A stretch of 64,000 bases of DNA, from the NCBI GenBank assembly GCA_024180945.1, contig JAKSGN010000035.1, positions 1,922,001 through 1,986,000 of the forward strand, written 5' to 3'. The position numbers and the translations under genes were made by a program. Positions within the stretch are counted from its first letter, which is position 1. Each line of letters begins with the position of its first letter. Shown here piece after piece: positions 11,376 to 23,770 of the stretch. This DNA comes from Macrophomina tecta (taxonomy: Eukaryota > Ascomycota > Dothideomycetes > Botryosphaeriales > Botryosphaeriaceae). The notes under the pieces are model-generated. The model did no database searches. It saw only the letters and a list, made by a program, of their open reading frames with translations, and was not told where the DNA came from.

Positions 11376-14199
11376 ATGCGCCATCCTGACTTCACCCAAT
11401 GCGGCAAAGATTTTATGAGCAACGCGACCGCGCAAGCTTTATATGGCTGGAAAGGGAGCGTCATCGGCATCGCCCCAGACAGAACCAGTCAGATCAGCAC
11501 CGAAGGCTGCAGAATCCTCTGCGGAACCCACAGCGATTACTATCCCTGGAGTGTCGCGTCGAGCACCATAACGACATGGATCCTGCCCATTGTCGGCGTC
11601 TTGCTACAGGCGCCGTTCGAGAGCAATGCCTTCTCGCGCACCATATTGGCTATTGCAAGGTGGGTCGGCTCGCCAATGGCGTCGCTGGCCTACATCTTGT
11701 GGAACATCAAGGTCTCCGCCAAGTGTGCGCTCATGGGTAAGTACTTGAACTCGCTTCGCGCTGCGCCTTGGTCTCCGGCTCCGCCATTCGTCAAAACTGA
11801 CATGCAAGTACGAAGTTGATATGGCCGCGCGTTGCGACGACGATATCGCCGATCAAGAGGAAAGCAACTTCGGCAGCATAAGAGACTCTTTCTACATTCT
11901 GATGACTATGAATCAATATACCATGAGGCGCAGTGAAGCCGAGAACAAGGAAGCCGAGGGATTATTGCGCGTCGTCCTCTTCAGCAAAGATCTTCGGCTC
12001 CGCGGCAAGGACGGCAGAGAGAAGAGACTCAATGACATGCGCCAGAAACTAGCACGGAAGTTCCGTGCCGCGCGTAGGCGTGGCACCGTTCCCGTGTTTG
12101 TATCTACTGGATGGTTCCTCTTCTCGCTCGGCATCTCCATTCAGTCATCGTTCGGTCAAATGGGAGAGAATGCGACTGCGCACGATCTTGCTCTTGGCCT
12201 GCTCCTCGCATGGCTCCCCGTACTTATCCTCTGCAGCATTGTTGACCGCAACCCTGTTGCCGCCGAGGACGTACGGAAAAAGCTCAACAAACTCATCGAC
12301 ACCGTTTGCCAGGCCTTGCAAGACGAACAGACTAGAAAGGAATACGTCAAAGCATTCAAAGGTCAAGCTGAGTACATGCGTATGGAGGCATGGTTAAGGC
12401 AGATCAGCCGGCAAAGCGAGTACATGCAGAATTTCTTTGTCGACTTCGCCGGCCAAGGCCGTGTGCGCTGGCATTATGGCGCTGCCCACCCCATTCTATC
12501 TGATATTGAAAAGAGCTATGTCACAGCACATGGTCGTGGATGGCTCGCTAATGAAGCAGAAGCACGAACGAATCTCGTACTGGGCACTGTTGACGAAGGT
12601 TTGCTCTGGTTCGATTTCCGCGAACTTTGGCAAATCGCCAGCGGTGTCCTGATTGTGGGAGGCACCTGCTTTGGTGCCTTTATCCTGTCTTACTACACAC
12701 CAACTGTGGGACTTGGCTGCCGGAGTGGCGGCTATGTCATTTTCTGCATCATCTCTTTTGCCTTACTGGCCTTTGAGCTCCTTGTCTGGTGGATAGGCTC
12801 ACCCGTCCGTCCAGAGCAACCTCATTGGGTGAGAAGGAGTATTAGCCGTATTCAGACCCGTAGTACGGTCATACGAGTGGAAGAGAGAGCCCAGGACGCA
12901 TTTCGCAGAGCAAAAGCAAGAGCAAGACGCTTCATGGACGCAATAAAAAGCTTATACGCCCGAGTCTTCCTTCGCGTCTTAAGCATTCTCCCTATTCCCG
13001 CACGGCTTAGAAGAGCAACCAACTCCTCACTAAGCCAACGACGACACTCGTGTAAGGGCTGGACGCTCCAACAATGGACTGAAAACTGCCTTTTCCGCCC
13101 TCTGGAGTTCCTCAACTTCACCTGGCTGCTTTACATCGTCTTGGCGCAGACATTCGGCTCTTATAGGACCTGCAACTGCATGACAAGCACATGGGGCCAC
13201 GCAGGCGGCTACATGGATTTCCAGCAGAGCGACCAGACGACAAGCCCCTGGGTTCGCTATTACTGTACGTAGCTACCTTTTCATCCCCATTTTGATCTTC
13301 ATCATCTAACAATAACACTACGATCCTCAAAACTTTTTTTTTTTTTTCAAAAAAGAAAAAGGTCACTGACCATCCGTCCCCAACCAGGGTCCGCCGGCAC
13401 CGCCGTTGGAACCGCCATCATGGCCATTGGCATGGCTTACGTCGTCTCGGAGTGGTGCCAGCAATCGCACCTTAGCACCGACAACTATGCCGCCGCCTGC
13501 CGCGGCCTCGCCCGCACCCGCCGCTACCGCCGCCTCACCTATCCCCTGCGTTCGCTCGCCCGCGCGGTAGGTACCGCACTGCGCTTCCTTCTGCACTTCG
13601 CCAGCGCCGGTCGTACCCCCTGCAGTAGCACGAGCCTGCGCTGGAACCCCGACGCCCCGCTGACGAGCGCCGGTGTCGGTGCATTGCGCGTTGTGCCGGC
13701 CATTCGGCTCGAGGCGCTTGCGGACGCGGTGCATCGCCGTCCGTGGGAGAGGCTCGATCCGGATAATGAGCTCCTCGACGGCGGCCACCCGCTGGATTGG
13801 TTAAGCGGCGAGCGCGCGGTGCTGCAGCAGCACTCGAGCCCGCCGTATTTTCCGGGTAGTAGGACGAGGGACCGCAGTCGGAGTCGTGGTGAGAGCGATG
13901 CATCGACGAGGGCGCTGTTGGTGGGGCTTGAGACGGAGGGGAGTGCGGAGGGCCCGGCGGTCGTGGGGCTCGGGGCATGGGGGGAGGAGGTCAGGAGGGC
14001 GGTTAGTGAGGTGGGGAGTGAGAGGTTGGGAGAGATAGAGGAGAGATGGGAAGTTGGGGATGGAGCGCAGAGGGGCGTGGTCAGGGGGAGTGTGGAGTTG
14101 GCGGGTGTGGGTGCTGGGTTGGGAGCGGGGCTGGCGCCCAGGCCAGTGTATGCGAGGATGGGGACGGATGAGGCGGGTGGGGATGAAAGGGGGAGGTGA
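11376..14199 (+). CDS. Large multi-pass membrane protein of unknown function
   Basis: Three exons join in frame: 11376-11736, 11816-13264 and 13388-14199, giving about 873 aa from this ATG. Several hydrophobic segments are visible: TTWILPIVGVLLQAPF, WFLFSLGISIQSSFG, ALGLLLAWLPVLILCSIV, and long stretches near 12640-12800. Motifs such as SIRDSFYILMTMNQYTM, PFESNAFSRTILAIARW and ISSFALLAFELLVWW are typical of a widespread ascomycete family of uncharacterised integral membrane proteins, as I recall it. A Cys-rich N-terminus (QCGKDF, GCRILC) suggests a lumenal or extracellular domain; a signal-peptide exon may lie upstream of the chosen start. The C-terminal tail (after about 13900) is charged, Gly/Glu-rich and probably disordered. 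Intron 2 contains a 14-base T run. Exon borders are well supported; function and exact start are not. Confidence 0.8.
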
Positions 14200-16681
14200 G
14201 CTTGTGGAAGGCGCTGAAGATGGAGAGGAGTGATGACGCAGATGAGTATGGCATGAGTCTGATTGTTTGTGGGGATTAGCGAAGGCGTTATTGGAGTCGT
14301 GTTTGTATTTGGAGAAGCAGGAGAGATGAATGGAAGATTTTCCCTGGCTACTGCATGTAATGCGAGACCTGCTTATTGTTATGATGGCTGTGGTTAGTTT
14401 CCCACCCCTTCGATCAACCAAATATCTCCGCAGGCCCAGTTGAAAGCGACAGCAGTTCGCTTTTCAATCAAAGAAGTCCCAGCTCCACAGCTTGTTGGAG
14501 GGAAGGAAGGGGGATCATATGTGCGTCAGAAATTAGAGCATTGATTGCACTCGTGAGCGTGTACTGTTGGAAGAACGGCATGCGCTGTTGTAGCTTACGT
14601 TCTTATATGGGAACGGAACATCAAACAGTAAAGGGCTTCCAGATCTTGATCAAGTTCATGTTTGGACGTGACGTGATGAAGGGACAAGAAGAGTTTGGGG
14701 GCCTATTGAGGAAGCTGAAAGATATACAAGCGCATCAATCCTCTCCATCGCCTTCCCACAGCTTGTCCAGAATCCTGTATGGCCTGGTCATCAGAGTGGA
14801 GGGAACCAAAACGGTCGGAGCACGCACGAGAGAAAGGTAATACCGCAGTCACGTGCTTTTGAAACCCCTTGCAATATCGTGTGTACACCATCCGGCTCCA
14901 CGCATCCTCATATTAAGGACTTCGGAATGTAAAGAAATCGTTGAATACGTTGTGAAAATCCTGGGTTTCGGGAGGAGAGGGATATGCCGCGAATTCTCAA
15001 GGATTTTAATCAAAATATGGACCGGAAGCCCTACGCTGTAAAAGAGATGGAGGTCTCCGTTTGACCCAGGTGGAAGTGGAAAGACATTTATTGCTTGATA
15101 GAGTCAGTTCAGTAGCCTCCTTCACTTTGTCAACGCAAGCGTTCAATCTGCTCAGACAGCAGTCGTTCTGGCGGATGTTCTGGCTTCTCTTTTCCACTCC
15201 TGCGATATTCATGAGCAGATATGTCTTGCAGAGAGTCTTTTTGCTAAAATCATGTATCTTGATGAGCAATGTGTTATCCGTATTCCTTTGATTTTTTCAA
15301 GAGCGGGAACCGATGAACACTAGTTTTCCGCAAAGCAGGGATACACCAAACTTGGACGAGCGGCCTCAGCGAATCCATACCCAATGACATTTTGTCTCAT
15401 CAAGTCCTCCAAAAGAACCCCGGACACTATATGAGTATGCAAGGAAGCCATTGTCTTGGTACGAGAATTAGTCTTTGCAGATAAACAGGACCTCTGTCGG
15501 TGGAGAGGCGAGGTTTCCGTCCGGTCGTGGCAAGCTGTCCTTAGCAGCGTCACACCGTGAAGCGAGAGTGATCCTCTGAGACTGGGTAGTGTAAAGGTGA
15601 GTAGCTTCGGTTACGGCGAAGCATCTGCAGACACGAATGCGGCTGTGTGAGATATCAGTGTCTAAACAAGCACGAAGGATGCATAGGTGAATTCTACACC
15701 AACCTAAGGTATAGTTGAATGTCAGCGGAGTGACTTGGTTCTCAGTGGTATGCGGCGGCAAATGAACCGAGGAGAGTAAAGCTGGCCGTGGGACTGATTA
15801 AAGACAACTGCTCAGTACTAATACTTCAGGCGATGGCCTTGTTCTTTCGCAGAAGCAGGCTCGACTGAAACAACAATCGACCTTTCAGAGTCCATATGAT
15901 GCCAAAACGGAGTGGGATCGGGAAAAAAGGCGCTATGTCTGCTTCTCAGAAGCTTTACGATATTCAGTGTGCATGGTATTTTAGCACTTTAAGTTTTTTT
16001 CTTTAAAAAAAAAAAAAATTGATTAACAGTCTAAAAGCTAATCAGACGTATAAAGTTGCTTTGAGCGCAGTTTAGCCACGCAAGATCTGCTCGATCTGCC
16101 CACGGCTTCTTCTACTCAACCTGGAGACTGCACGAGCGAAATGATAGCAGGATCGGGAGAATTCCATAACCAATGGAGAAACCTAACCCCAATCTCTACT
16201 GCTTCCCTGCTGATTAATGGTGATGTTATGCAAATGCCCATAGCGCAAAAGACTGGATGGCGGGTCATTTTGATAGCGTTCAGCTTCTGCTGGGTAGGTC
16301 ATCCTTTCAGAGCCCTCATGTCTGTATTTGGCATTAATACTTCTATGCCGGCTCCCAATGAGCCGGGAGTGGTCATCACTTTGGGCTCTGCAATTCCACT
16401 GAAACTTGAAAAGGTAGAAGGAGCTCCCACGCACCCGAGTTTCAGGTCACCTTAGACGGAAAGCTTCTTCTTCATCCCGATTTTCCAATTAGGCTGTAAG
16501 AGTGAAAAAACAACTAGGCTTGTATGGTCGAGAAAAAAGAATGCAAACGAGTCGCTGATGAGCTATTCGTGCGTTCTCTGGCTTTATTTGTAGGGCTATC
16601 TATTCTACTGATGACTCATTGTTGCGGTTTGGTTCTGGTTGAGTGGCTATGTTTAAGGGTTGCTAATATATTGGTGTTGAT
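14200..16681. other. Gene-free spacer
   Basis: No credible gene. Short frames such as 16141-16455 and 15468-15761 carry no family motifs. A 14-base A run lies at 16005-16018. The stretch is less GC-rich than the neighbouring exons and may include decayed sequence belonging to the relic downstream. Confidence 0.4.
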
Positions 16682-16720
16682 GAGTACCATTGGTACTCTA
16701 TATTGGTACTAATGAGTACC
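16682..16720. repeat. Two nested short inverted repeats
   Basis: GAGTACC-ATT-GGTACTC at 16682-16698 is a near-perfect palindrome. A second, GGTACT...AGTACC, follows within 16705-16720, so ATGAGTACCATTGG occurs twice, about 32 bases apart. It lies just before the membrane-protein relic. It may be chance or a footprint of a small insertion. Confidence 0.55.
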
Positions 16721-16721
16721 A

Positions 16722-17283
16722 TTGGGACTAAACCGTGACATAGGCCTTACCAGCTGGCATTTTCTGAAGGGCAACTGGAGCGTCTTCTGCCTTACTGCTG
16801 TTGGACCGCTCCTTGCTCTGACTACCGGAATGCTTCCAGAGTGGCGGGACGAGAAGTATGCTGGTCGAGTAGGAGCGGAACAAACATACATTGTTCAGCG
16901 CGAAAATGGGCAGAAATACGCTTTTGTCATCAAGCCAGGGAGCTTAAGGGCGGCGCTGCGTCTGTATAATTTGGCTGACGCCATCGGACATGCAGGCTTT
17001 TGGACAAGGTGTGCCTCGGCTGTCCTCGGGGCTGCCTGGGTCACTTTCCTGATAGCCGTGGCTGGAATTGGGGACGGCGCATGGTTTTTTGTTCGGATTT
17101 GGTGCCGTTGTGATGAATCAAATCATGCTTTTAGCCGGAGTGACAGGAGACCCAAAGTCTCTTGGTATTCCATCAAGGCGCTTGGGGACCATCAGCACGA
17201 CGCGAAACTATCGGATACTGAAAGTAATGAATGTCCTTCGAGAAATGAGAGACTGCACTTTACGGCCGGATGAGACGATCTAA
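16722..17283 (+). pseudogene. Frameshifted remnant of a multi-pass membrane protein
   Basis: The frame from 16722 encodes a coherent fragment with WSVFCLTAVGPLLALTTG, LPEWRDEKYAGR and a hydrophobic segment ending AAWVTFLIAVAGIGDGAW. Near a TTTTTT run (about 17086-17091) it degenerates, while the frame shifted by one continues sensibly as GFLFGFGAVVMNQIMLLAG and then GIPSRRLGTIS up to a stop at 17283. Joined across the shift, the two pieces resemble an ascomycete membrane-protein family of unknown function that has a TGALPQWRAEK-like motif in its middle and a short cytosolic tail, as I recall it. There is no good start codon and the N-terminal part is missing or decayed in 16524-16712. An intron cannot restore the frame here. 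A sequencing error at the T run is the alternative, but the missing N-terminus favours a pseudogene. Confidence 0.6.
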
Positions 17284-18652
17284 ATTATATCCACCGCCAT
17301 TGCACTTAGGAAAGAGTCTCTTCCAGATTAGTCTTTGAGCGAAGAGGAATACAGTGAGTGGTTGGAAGCTTATCAGGATATCAGGAGATGAAAGCCCACT
17401 ATAGCGAAGGGACATTATCTATCTAGAATTGTAAAACACATGGAAATTAGGGCTAGAAGCCTATCTAGATAAGTGAGGCTACTGGCCTTGAGCATGCAGT
17501 TACGTTACCCTACCCTATGATCACAATCACGACTGTGCTCGCATAATATAGCCGTTGACAAGTACTGTCAAAAATGAGCGATTACCCTACCACATGTCTT
17601 CAGGCGCGGGTAACATGTCCCTTTACACCTTTTGCACGCCATGTCTTTTGAATAATCTGCGTCAGTTGCGATCTGTTGAAGTCTGTCTGAGCGCACGTCT
17701 CAGGCTTCGATCGAAGTTGATTGCCGCTGTCGTTCTTGTCTTTAACTAGAACAAGATAACAAAGCATTGGTTCTGGTATGGCTAACCGGAAATACTTGTG
17801 CTGGCAGCGACCTTAAACACAACAAAACAGAGACTAAAATGCTGGCGAGGGCCTCTTTAAGTCCTGGGCTGCTACAAAAAGTCTATCAGCCGGTAGAGAT
17901 GGGATTGAAACGGCCCTCTGAACTCGGTATTTTCACTGCCACTATCCCTACTTACCGCGTTGATTCTGAACCCTTGATCTGAGAACCACTATCGAGGCGA
18001 AACAAGATACAGCAACTGCTAAGGAGAAGAGCACCTTAGCGATTCACAGCAGCAATATCATTCATTTTTCCCTAAACGGCACCCACCCGCATGCCGAGCA
18101 AAACAAATCTCGGGGCAAGACAGTTTACTTACGCCTCACAAAGGCCTATGCATCTCTCATACAAATTCGTCGCATCCAATATCGTCCAACTCCGATCTTT
18201 GTCAGTAATAGCCGGAAACCTCGGTGGGGAAGCCAACGCCTCGGAACGCCGTACTCTCGAACACTGGAGGAACGAGAAATGTCTTCCGCAGTAGGGTTCT
18301 TTTGTTATTCCCATTTCCTCGCTCCATGATCCTCCCTTTGCAACAGACGCCATTGAATCACCTTCAGAAATCCATTGCCTGAAGCCAGAGCACGCATGAA
18401 CAAAAGCGAAAGCAAATAATAAACACATGCCTTGGGCAACCAACCAACCGTTACGTACATTGCAAAGCCGGCCGAATCAATGAATTCCAAATACGTTCGC
18501 CCTGATTTACTCATTGATGCCCCAAGAGTAGAAGTGAAGAAATGTTGAAAACGCGGGTATCTCAAGAATACGCGTTTTTGACTCCAGGGTATTTTGCTGT
18601 GTCCAAAACCAATAGAAAGGGAAGAGATGAGCGAGAGATATCCGGTTATTAA
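17284..18652. other. Gene-free spacer
   Basis: Nothing recognisable on either strand. The right part probably contains the 3' UTR of the minus-strand phosphatase gene that ends at 18653. Confidence 0.45.
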
Positions 18653-20399
18653 TCACGCGCTCGAGTAGACATGGCCGCCATCGACGATGATCTGTTCGTC
18701 CAGTCTTTTCTCGGTCTCGCCGTACTCCACTCTCTTCCAGGTGCTGATTCGTGCCTTGTTCGTGTCTACTTCGAAGACGCGTACTCTGCGATGGTAGCCG
18801 TCGTAGCCGCCGTAACCGCCGAATCCACTGCCTCCTGCGTAACACATCCAGAGCTTTGGATCATTGTCGATCTTGCTGAGAGCGCAGTAGTCATTGACAT
18901 GGTCGTGACCGCATGACACAGCGAGGACGTGGTTCTCAACTAGAGCGTCGTGGAAGTGGCTGTTGAATCCCGGAGCTGTGACGCCCTCCTTCCAAGTGCC
19001 TATGATGCTGTTCTCCTTGTGCGCGTATTCAGGTAGCGGAATGTGGATGAATGCCATGTCTAGATGGATGTGAGTATAATGCTTGTGCGCATCCTTCAAT
19101 GTCCGAGCCGTCTCCTTAAACCAGTTGATCTGATTTGGCTTGAGCCAATCATAACCGCGGAACTTGGCTTCGTCCGGAGAGTAAGCGTGGGTGTCGAGAA
19201 AGTACAAGGTCATGGCAGAGTGTTGGGAGGTGCCGGGTGCCAAGACTTCAACGTAGTAGTTACCCACGCCTTCGATAGTGTTCGGTCCTGGTTCGGAAAG
19301 GGAGTAAGGAAGGGTCGTGAGGAGCGACATCTGTGCGGAGCGAGATAAAGAACCCTCGTCGTCGTGGTTACCGAAAATGGCAGCATAAGGGATCTTGCGC
19401 TTGATGAACAGTTCTGAGAATTTAAAGATAGCCTGGTCTGTCGGTTAACATCGCTGCCCATTCAAAAGACTTCACAAGCGGGGTCCTTACCGATTGGGCG
19501 TCCGGCGCAGTGTCTCCGTTAACCTGATCTCCGGATAGAACGACCATATCGGGCTTCTCTTGGTCTAATATCTTGCCAACGAACTCCAGCGTCCTACTAT
19601 CAGCATCACACTGGCCTCCGTTGTGATCCTTCGGTTCCGGGTCCCTGCAGGTACCAAGACCTGTGCTCAGGTGAAGATCGGAGACTTGCAAGATCTTGAA
19701 CTTGCCATCCTTCCTGATCCTGGGTATAGGCTTCTCAACCTTATGGGGCATGCCGCGGCGGACGCTGATGCGCGCCTCCTGAGCCTCGCCGGACGTGTCC
19801 AGCAACAGAGGGGTGTCGCGGACTTCCCAGCCCGGGCGGGGCTCGACAGCATCAGCGCCGAAGAGGATGTCGATGGCAGTGATGACCTGCTTAGAGTCGC
19901 TGTCATGACGCTTGCTCGAGCGCAGCAGCCAGATGCCAGCAGGACGCGACTCCCACTTGGCCGACTCCTGGCCCTTCTCGCCCATTGAGGGGTCGAGGCG
20001 GCCAACGCGTACGTCGAGCACGACGCGGTCATCCTGATTCAGCTCCTCCTCGCGCTTGCGCTTGACGTGGACGTAGGCCTTGTTGAACCAGCCACTGCCG
20101 AGATACAGGTCCTTTTCTATGCGGTGCCATTTGTCCGGGTCGAGCTTGCAGTTGGACAGCGGGTTCAGGGAGGAGCAGGTCTGGACATGGATGTCGGTGA
20201 TGATGAGGCCGGGGTGGTGGACGGGCAGGTGGTTGTGGATGCTCTGGGGCAGGACGCGGAAGTGGTTGTCGAAGAAGACGAGGATGAGCACGATGGAGGT
20301 GACGAGCAGCCCCAGCTGGATGCCAGTGCGGACCTGATGGGAATTAGCTTTGGGGTTTGATTAGCGGGCGCGTTGGCGAGGTACTATTCTGCGGGTCAT
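18653..20399 (-). CDS. DCR2: Calcineurin-like phosphatase, Dcr2 type
   Basis: Three exons join in phase: 20399-20385 (15 bases, MTRRI), 20333-19491 and 19432-18653, giving 545 aa. A single N-terminal membrane segment (GIQLGLLVTSIVLILVFF) follows the start, consistent with a type II membrane or secretory protein. The metallophosphatase motifs are in order: DLHLSTG (D-x-H), GDQVNGD, GNHDDE, and GHDH near the C-terminus, all metal-ligand blocks of the family. Yeast Dcr2 affects START through Sic1 and dephosphorylates the ER stress sensor Ire1; that role is known for yeast and inferred here. The N-terminal 200 residues before the catalytic domain, rich in basic and acidic stretches, are characteristic of the Dcr2 group rather than of other calcineurin-like enzymes. 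The gene is divergent from the methyltransferase gene, with a 429-base shared spacer. Confidence 0.88.
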
Positions 20400-20828
20400 C
20401 CTGGCTACAGATCTCGTGAGCTCCCTGAGAAGGCGGAGCTTGTGGTGGAAGGGCGCGGGTGGGAGCGAGGCGGGCGGGATTGGTGTTTCAGCAGACGGCT
20501 CGAAGGGTGCAAGGCTCCGGGCAAGCCATTCTCTCGCATGCAGGAGCTCGACGAGTGGTGTGCCTGGAGAGGGCTAGAAGCGCAGCGTGGGAGAGTCAGA
20601 CCCAGAGTTCGCGGGCTGCGCTGCGCTGCTGCTCCTTCCTATGAATCGTGGCCGTTTAGCATTAGTCTGGCCCGCGATCCCTGTCGGCGGCCCGCGCGCC
20701 CAAGACCTGGCCGCTGTCCGCCGCTGAACCGCGCTGCTGCTGCTGGACACGACTTTGCCAGGCGAGCGAAGCTACCCCAGATTCTCACGCCGATCGCCCT
20801 TGCGACTCCAGCAACGCTGGCATTCATC
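20400..20828. promoter_or_regulatory. Shared spacer of two divergent genes
   Basis: This 429-base interval separates the starts of the Dcr2-type phosphatase (minus) and the tRNA methyltransferase-like gene (plus), so it should contain both promoters. No clear TATA box or binding-site cluster was identified by eye. Confidence 0.5.
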
Positions 20829-22280
20829 ATGCACCCTCTCGCCCTCGCCCGCCGGCCCTCTGCGCTGCTGCCGCGCCAACTCTGCCGACCGTGCTGCCGC
20901 GCCCTCGCGACGCCCGCCCGCTCCAAGGTCTTTGCAGGTAAGCCCCGGCAAGCACAGCCTTTCGTAAGCCCCGCGCTGATCCGCCCCGCTGCGAATTAGA
21001 GGGCGACGTCGTCCTGCTGCGCGACAAGAACCGCCCCCGCAACCTGGGCATTCTGACCAGCCCACTGAAGCCCGGCGCCGTTATCACCAAACAGGATTGT
21101 CAGATCCCCCACGATGCAATCATTGGCAAGGCCGTCCGCGACACCATCCCCACGCGGAAAACAGAATACCGCATCCAGGACCCAACGCTGGACGAGTATG
21201 TTCGCATGACTCCGCGGATCGTGACTCCTGTACGTTTCCTCCTCCTGGCAGAGGACCAGCTGATGCTGATTCCCTTCCCAGATCTACCCAAAGGACGCTT
21301 CATTCATCGTGAGTCTGTTTGACATTCATGTGAGTCCTGCAGCGCCGTCTGCACCACCTTCCCCGCCCCTCGAGATCCTGGAGGCTGGAACCGGCCATGG
21401 CGGGCTCACGTTGCACCTTGCTCGCGCCATTCACGGCGCCAATCCCCCGCTATCTGCGTCTCTCCGTGTGGAACACGCCTCGACCGACCCCGACCACTCC
21501 GCCGAAGACGTGACGTACGAGTCAACCACTACCGATTATGCTGTAGAACACACGTTTGAGGCGTGGAGAAGGAACAGGAGAGCAGTTGTGCATACTTTGG
21601 ACAACAAGCCGCGACACACGGATCATGCCCGCAAAATCGTGCGACGGTTCCGTCGCGGCATGTATGCTAACGACGTCGATTTTCATGTCGATGATGTCTC
21701 GTCTTGGATAAAGGCGCGTTTTGAAGCCCAGAAGAAGGGCGAGACCTGGAGAGATGCCGAGCCTTTCCTCTCCTATGTGTTCCTGGATTTGCCTTCTGCT
21801 GAGAACCATGTGGAGATTGTTTCAAAGGCGCTCCATGTGGATGGCGCGCTTGCAGTTTTCAATCCGAGCATCACACAGATCGCCGACGTGGTGCAGAGGG
21901 TGAAGGAACTAAAACTGCCATTAGCTCTGGACAACGTGGTTGAGCTGAAAGGAAGCGACACTGTCCGGGAGTGGGATGTCAGAGTCTCGCAGCTTAAAGC
22001 CGCAAGGAGAGCAGCGAACAGCACTAGTCTGGGGGTCGAAGGCATTGAAGAGGCGGTGTCCATTGAAGAGGACGTCGCACAGGGCAGCGAGAAAGGAGCT
22101 AGCTTAGCCAAGCAGGCAGTCGAAGAAGCGCAAGATCTGAAAAGAAGAGAGAGGGAGCAAGATGAAGGGCTTGAGTCCAGCGAAGATGATGACTGGAAGC
22201 TTATCTGCAGGCCCAAGACGGGCCTGACTATGGGCGTGGGCGGTTTTGTAGGACTCTGGCGCCGCACGAAGTCCTCCTGA
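20829..22280 (+). CDS. Mitochondrial tRNA (adenine-58-N1) methyltransferase-like protein
   Basis: Exons 20829-20937, 21000-21229 and 21282-22280 give 445 aa. The N-terminus (ARRPSALLPRQLCRPCCRAL) is Arg/Ala/Leu-rich without acids, as expected for a mitochondrial presequence. A Trm61-type N-terminal beta domain follows (GDVVLLRDKN, then KQDCQIPHDAIIGK), then the SAM-binding motif ILEAGTGHGGLTLHLARAI and a later VFLDLP motif. Trm61-like enzymes methylate A58 in the T loop of tRNA; organellar members work without the Trm6 partner. The C-terminus carries an acidic, Lys/Glu-rich insert (about 22050-22200) before a conserved-looking end GLTMGVGGFVGLWRR. Some databases label such fungal proteins as other RNA methyltransferases, so substrate is inferred. 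Intron positions are supported by in-frame joining. Confidence 0.8.
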
Positions 22281-22537
22281 TAGGACACTGTACTATTGAA
22301 GCATATTGTATCATTATAGAACAGCATATAGAAGCATCTGAGGACATAGTAGCATGCATAGCGAATGGCAATACTCAACTCGTCTTTTCAAAACTCCGAT
22401 AATCTCCGGAACTACTCTCGGCGAACGTTAGATCTCATGCGTGCTGAGCTCAGCCCCATCAATTGTACAGTCACCGTCTCAGCCTCAATCTTCAACTCTC
22501 CCCGCAACCTTCCACCTACCTACGCACCGAGCCTAAG

Positions 22538-23770
22538 ATGGCAGAACCCAAGTACTTGACCGGCGATAAGCCCGCGATCGAGGAATTTCTCAGCAAGTTT
22601 GATGTGAGTCCGATATCGCTTTCTACCCCGCGGCGCATTCCAAAACTGATTCACCTCTCAGACTTTTCTCTTTGACTGCGATGGTACGCTCGCACCTCCC
22701 ACTTATACCAGCGTATACTTTACGATGCTATGCGATCATTCTCCACACCGGAGTCGACCGTAGCAGCGAGCTATAGAGTGGATATGGAGGCTGATTGTAC
22801 ATGAAGGATAGGCGTACTATGGTCCGGCGATCACCTCTATGACCGTGTTCCGGAGACACTAGAGATGTTGAGGAGCAAGGGTAAGTGAGCAGGTGCTCAT
22901 CATGCAAGATTCTGGAAGTTGACGGGTCGTTCCAGGCAAACAACTCGTCTTCGTCACCAACAACAGCACCAAGAGTCGCGCCGACTACAAGCAGAAATTT
23001 GACAAGCTCGGCATCCCGGCGCAAGTGGTACGATCGCTCGCTGCCATCTTCCTCTTCGATTCCTTACATATTCAGTTCGCTCACATCTTACTCTACTTTA
23101 GGACGAGGTCTTCGGTTCCGCCTACAGCGCTGCTGTCTACATATCGCGCATTCTTAAGTTGCCCGAAGGCAAGAACAAGGTCTATGTCCTCGGTGAGACT
23201 GGAATCGAGCAGGAATTGCAGGCCGAAAATGTGCCCTACATTGGCGGCACTGATCCCAGCCTTCGCCGCGACATGGAACCGGCGGACTTTGAGGCGATCG
23301 CAAATGGTTCGGCGCTGGACCCAGAAGTTGGTGTTGTTCTCGCGGGCCTTGACTTTCACGTCAACTACTACAAGTACTCGCTCGCATTCGCGTATTTGAG
23401 GAAGGGCGCATTATTTCTCGCAACAAACATCGACTCGACGCTGCCTAACGCAAAGACTCTGTTCCCTGGCGCTGGCTCGGTTGGCGCACCATTGGTCACT
23501 GCTATCGGCAAGCAGCCGTTGTCTTTGGGAAAGCCTAGCCAGGCTATGATGGATGCGGTGGAGGGCAAGTTTCACTTTGACCGTAGCAGGACATGCATGG
23601 TGGGTGACCGCCTGAACACCGACATTCAGTTCGGCATTGAGGGCAAGCTGGGCGGCACGCTTGCTGTGCTCACTGGCGTTAGCAAGAAGGAAGACTTCCT
23701 AGGCCAAGGCGACGGAACCGGTGTGAAGCCTGCATACTATGCGGATGCTCTGGGTGACTTGCTTGGATAG
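22538..23770 (+). CDS. PHO13: HAD-family 4-nitrophenylphosphatase / phosphoglycolate phosphatase
   Basis: Five exons (22538-22603, 22662-22683, 22812-22880, 22936-23027, 23102-23770) give 305 aa. The HAD nucleophile motif FDCDG-VLW spans exons 2 and 3; motif II VFVTNNSTKSR and the late motif MVGDRLNTDIQFG are present, with the C2-type cap between them. Pho13 in yeast dephosphorylates side products of glycolysis and the pentose phosphate pathway (2-phosphoglycolate, 4-phosphoerythronate, 2-phospholactate); its older name comes from the 4-nitrophenyl phosphate assay. It is probably cytosolic, as no targeting signal is seen. Exon 2 is only 22 bases and holds the catalytic aspartates. Confidence 0.93.

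Noticed and set aside
13535..14421. Minus-strand frames of 147 and 206 codons over the end of the membrane-protein gene
   Set aside because: Shadows of the GC- and G-rich last exon; Pro/His/Ser-rich translation without a domain.
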